From Magnetococcales bacterium (GTDB taxonomy: Bacteria > Pseudomonadota > Magnetococcia > Magnetococcales > Magnetaquicoccaceae), in NCBI GenBank assembly GCA_015231915.1, contig JADGAR010000023.1:1-55615 (forward strand): 55,615 nucleotides of DNA, read 5' to 3'. The first letter of the stretch is position 1. Every line of letters begins with the position of its first letter. Positions 54,701 to 55,615 of the stretch are shown one piece after another. Position numbers and translations under genes: made by a program. A model generated the notes under the pieces. It had not been told where the DNA came from. It was given only the letters and a program-made list of their open reading frames with translations, and did not search any database.

Positions 54701-55114
54701 GGTGTTGCGTCGGTTTTTTTGCAGGATCAACCCCAGATTGTAGTGCAGCTCGGCCAGTCCCGGCCAGCGCCCCAGCGCCTGACGGAGTACCTGTTCGGCC
54801 CGCTGGTGCTGCTCCAGGTCCATCAGGACCGCGCCCAGATTGAGCCATGCCTCGGCCTGTTCCGGATGGGCGTTGACGGCCCGCGCGGCGAACCGCTCGG
54901 CATCCACGTAACGGCCTTGCCGTCGCGACAAGGCGGTCAGTTGGCTCAACGCCTCGAAACACTCCGGCAACAGCTCCAGCACCCGGCGAAAGGCGCTTTC
55001 CGCCTCCGCGACCTGCCCGGCCCCGGCCAGGCGCACGCCCTGGGCGAACCAGGCCTCCGGGGTGTTCGCCGACTGCTTCCTGCCCGCTTTTTCATGTCGG
55101 TGAGGCGTGTGCAT
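51734..55114 (-). CDS. Giant protein with two TPR-glycosyltransferase (GT9-like) units, copy 1
   Basis: 1126 residues with the same layout as its downstream paralogue: TPRs (about 1-300), GT9-like domain (about 310-585: VPEQGYGDQMQFCRYLPLL, VGLAWKGNPHNPHDGWRSLPG, DLVISVDSAVAHLAGGLG), TPRs (about 595-830), and a second GT domain (about 845-1120: LPEQGFGDQIQFCRYLPLL, VGLVWRGNPENPLDAHRSLPD, LLITVDSALAHLAGALG). Each GT unit keeps the D-S-x-x-A-H nucleotide-sugar loop, so all may be active. No signal peptide. The start at 55114 has a poor ribosome site; see the overlapping short ORF at 55092-55145. Confidence 0.9.
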   Translation of the reverse strand: MHTPHRHEKAGRKQSANTPEAWFAQGVRLAGAGQVAEAESAFRRVLELLPECFEALSQLTALSRRQGRYVDAERFAARAVNAHPEQAEAWLNLGAVLMDLEQHQRAEQVLRQALGRWPGLAELHYNLGLILQKNRRNTEAEAAYRQAVHCGCHHPGAGNNLGVLLRARGAPGEAEAVWRAVTQRHPEHAETWYNLGNLLRELARPGEAESAYRRALALQPGHAGACNNLGTLLLEQGNTHAAEAAYREALRLQVDFADAARNLAVLLLSLGRYAEGWPLHEARLHHNNSHRESMRCIPPDVPFPQWLGEDLTGRSLLVVPEQGYGDQMQFCRYLPLLKARGAGWITLICDPPLLTLFAGLDGVDRLLATRDVEATGYPRHDFWVFQMSLPMRCATTLATIPADLPCLRVPRERLTFWEQRLPGHGHGLRVGLAWKGNPHNPHDGWRSLPGLSVLAPLWGVPEVTFVALQKGAGEEEAAQLPPELPLWRPGEAVRDFADTGAIVAHLDLVISVDSAVAHLAGGLGVPCWLLLAARGTDWRWLRDREDSPWYPETMRLFRQSRPGEWGDVVHQAVAALRQAVLERLFEQEAALLEAGRALAAEEVARRLVVLAPEEARHHHNLGVILRGLGRVGEAENALRLAVATDAGFVPAWRELGRSLLARESWDQAAECLAAVEDAVTHNLRGVALMRLGRPEQAEGCFRKALGMQPDLVEAMTNLAVCLTGRDLDEEAARCYQAALLLEPARAELHFNMGVLLEKGRRWHAAEAAYRQAVGLRPDYTEGWQNLANLLRESDRPVEAEAAFREVLRLRPDCADTRWNLALLNLALGRLEQAWPLYEARMHPGCSLRQSMRTIPIEASFPQWRGEDLAGKSLLVLPEQGFGDQIQFCRYLPLLSGLGAARVTVACLPPLMALFSGLEGVERVVEVDVRYPDHDYWVFLLSLPQRFATTPTGIPYLRAPPERLSIWGDRLSRLPVGLRVGLVWRGNPENPLDAHRSLPDPELLAPLWRVQGAVFVDLHKEGTAGLPSGRLLALPGGEIRDFADTAAILTGMDLLITVDSALAHLAGALGKPCWVMLPARHANPIWMREREDSPWYPDGVRLFRQPQPGDWNSVVARVAEALAKKCG

Positions 55115-55145
55115 CGGCTAAAGCCATCTGAAACGTATTCTGCAT
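55092..55145 (-). CDS. Possible 17-codon leader ORF overlapping the start of the TPR-glycosyltransferase gene
   Basis: The ATG at 55145 is preceded by AAGGAGTGGGAG, the best ribosome site in this gap. It encodes MQNTFQMALADAHASPT and stops at 55092-55094, 20 bases past the ATG (55114) of the large gene in another frame. It could couple translation of the large gene, or mark a frameshift at its 5' end. Confidence 0.35.
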   Translation of the reverse strand: MQNTFQMALADAHASPT

Positions 55146-55164
55146 CACTGCTCCCACTCCTTTG

Positions 55165-55615
55165 TCAGGTTTTGAAGAATCCCGCCTTTTCCTGCAAATG
55201 GGTCGATTCCGCAGCCAGGCGGGCCACGGTGTCCGCCATTTGCGACGCGAGCAAGGCGTTCTCCTGGATCACCCCGTCCAACTCGCGAATGGCCGCATTG
55301 ACCTGTGCGGTGCCCTGGTTCTGTTCGCTGGAAAAGGTCACGATCCTTTCGACCAGTTCGGAGGTGCGTTGAATGTCGGGCACCAGTTTCGTCAGGATGG
55401 TGCCTGCCTTTTCCGCCACATCCATGCTGGTTCCGGCCAGGCCGGTGATCTCACTGGCGGCCCACTGGGAGCGTTCTGCCAGCTTGCGCACCTCTGCGGC
55501 CACCACCGCGAACCCCTTGCCGTTGTCGCCTGCGCGTGCCGCCTCGATGGCCGCGTTGAGCGCCAACATGTTGGTCTGCCGCGCAATCTCGCCGATGACG
55601 GAAATCTTGCCGGCA
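55165..55615 (-). CDS. Methyl-accepting chemotaxis protein, C-terminal part (5' end outside window)
   Basis: 150 codons, with the start beyond the right edge. The signalling-hairpin sequence is clear: [20 protein letters not shown], then [15 protein letters not shown], which is the CheA/CheW contact tip. A return helix with glutamate/glutamine methylation-type positions follows ([15 protein letters not shown]) and a tail QEKAGFFKT. Sensor and membrane parts are not in the window. It stops 50 bp before the TPR-glycosyltransferase gene on the same strand. Confidence 0.95.
   Translation of the reverse strand, partial: AGKISVIGEIARQTNMLALNAAIEAARAGDNGKGFAVVAAEVRKLAERSQWAASEITGLAGTSMDVAEKAGTILTKLVPDIQRTSELVERIVTFSSEQNQGTAQVNAAIRELDGVIQENALLASQMADTVARLAAESTHLQEKAGFFKT

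Overview
The window is high-GC, gene-dense bacterial chromosome from a Gram-negative. It carries type II secretion genes, a lipobox protein, a FimV-like protein, LPS-heptosyltransferase-like domains and many multidomain histidine kinases. The gene style (very large TPR-glycosyltransferases, caspase-like proteins, hybrid kinases, a DUF1640-like coiled-coil gene) suggests Pseudomonadota, possibly the Magnetococcia/'Etaproteobacteria' side. That placement is inference only; no rRNA or tRNA gene is visible.

Layout. 1-5.6 kb: a truncated membrane spermidine-synthase-like protein with a C-terminal FMN-binding domain, divergent from a TPR/SPINDLY-type O-GlcNAc transferase and a hendecad-repeat coiled-coil protein. 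5.6-11.4 kb: housekeeping and stress genes (rfbC, a J-domain protein, sixA, M20 peptidase, a CNNM/CorC-type transporter with a clear terminator, fused msrAB). 11.4-14.2 kb: an accessory patch with a RelE/ParE-type toxin-antitoxin pair, an Rpn nuclease gene cut by a phage terminase fragment, an AT-rich Sel1-repeat gene with its own sigma70-like promoter, and a decayed fused toxin-antitoxin gene. 14.2-21.0 kb: a minus-strand operon encoding a NuoE-like, a NuoF-like and a large NuoG/GltD-type flavo-iron-sulfur subunit, followed by a rubrerythrin-like protein and a zinc alcohol dehydrogenase. The trio resembles electron-bifurcating NAD(P)H/ferredoxin enzymes.

21.0-26.8 kb: a tightly overlapping type II secretion operon, yidD-like-gspG-H-I-J-K-L-M-N; the C, D, E and F components are not here. 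27-30 kb: a small periplasmic protein, two unrecognised genes and an orphan phage terminase large subunit. 30-38 kb: a hybrid sensor kinase, two divergent caspase-like proteins (one with an FGE-sulfatase domain), a small lipoprotein and a FimV-like protein. 37.9-39.3 kb: a solitary HsdR-N-like nuclease gene next to a 317-bp very AT-rich gap, probably acquired. 39.3-47.3 kb: a minus-strand run with a 1366-residue uncharacterised membrane protein, a DUF3617 protein, a methyltransferase, a small membrane protein, a CBS-kinase-receiver-HPt protein and a 118-residue unknown. 47.3-55.6 kb: a transglutaminase-like cysteine peptidase, a 42-residue ORF, two giant proteins that each carry two TPR-glycosyltransferase units, and the end of a chemotaxis receptor.

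Most starts are chosen from Shine-Dalgarno-like sequences and 4-bp stop/start overlaps. No CRISPR array, intact insertion sequence, integrase, tRNA or rRNA was seen.
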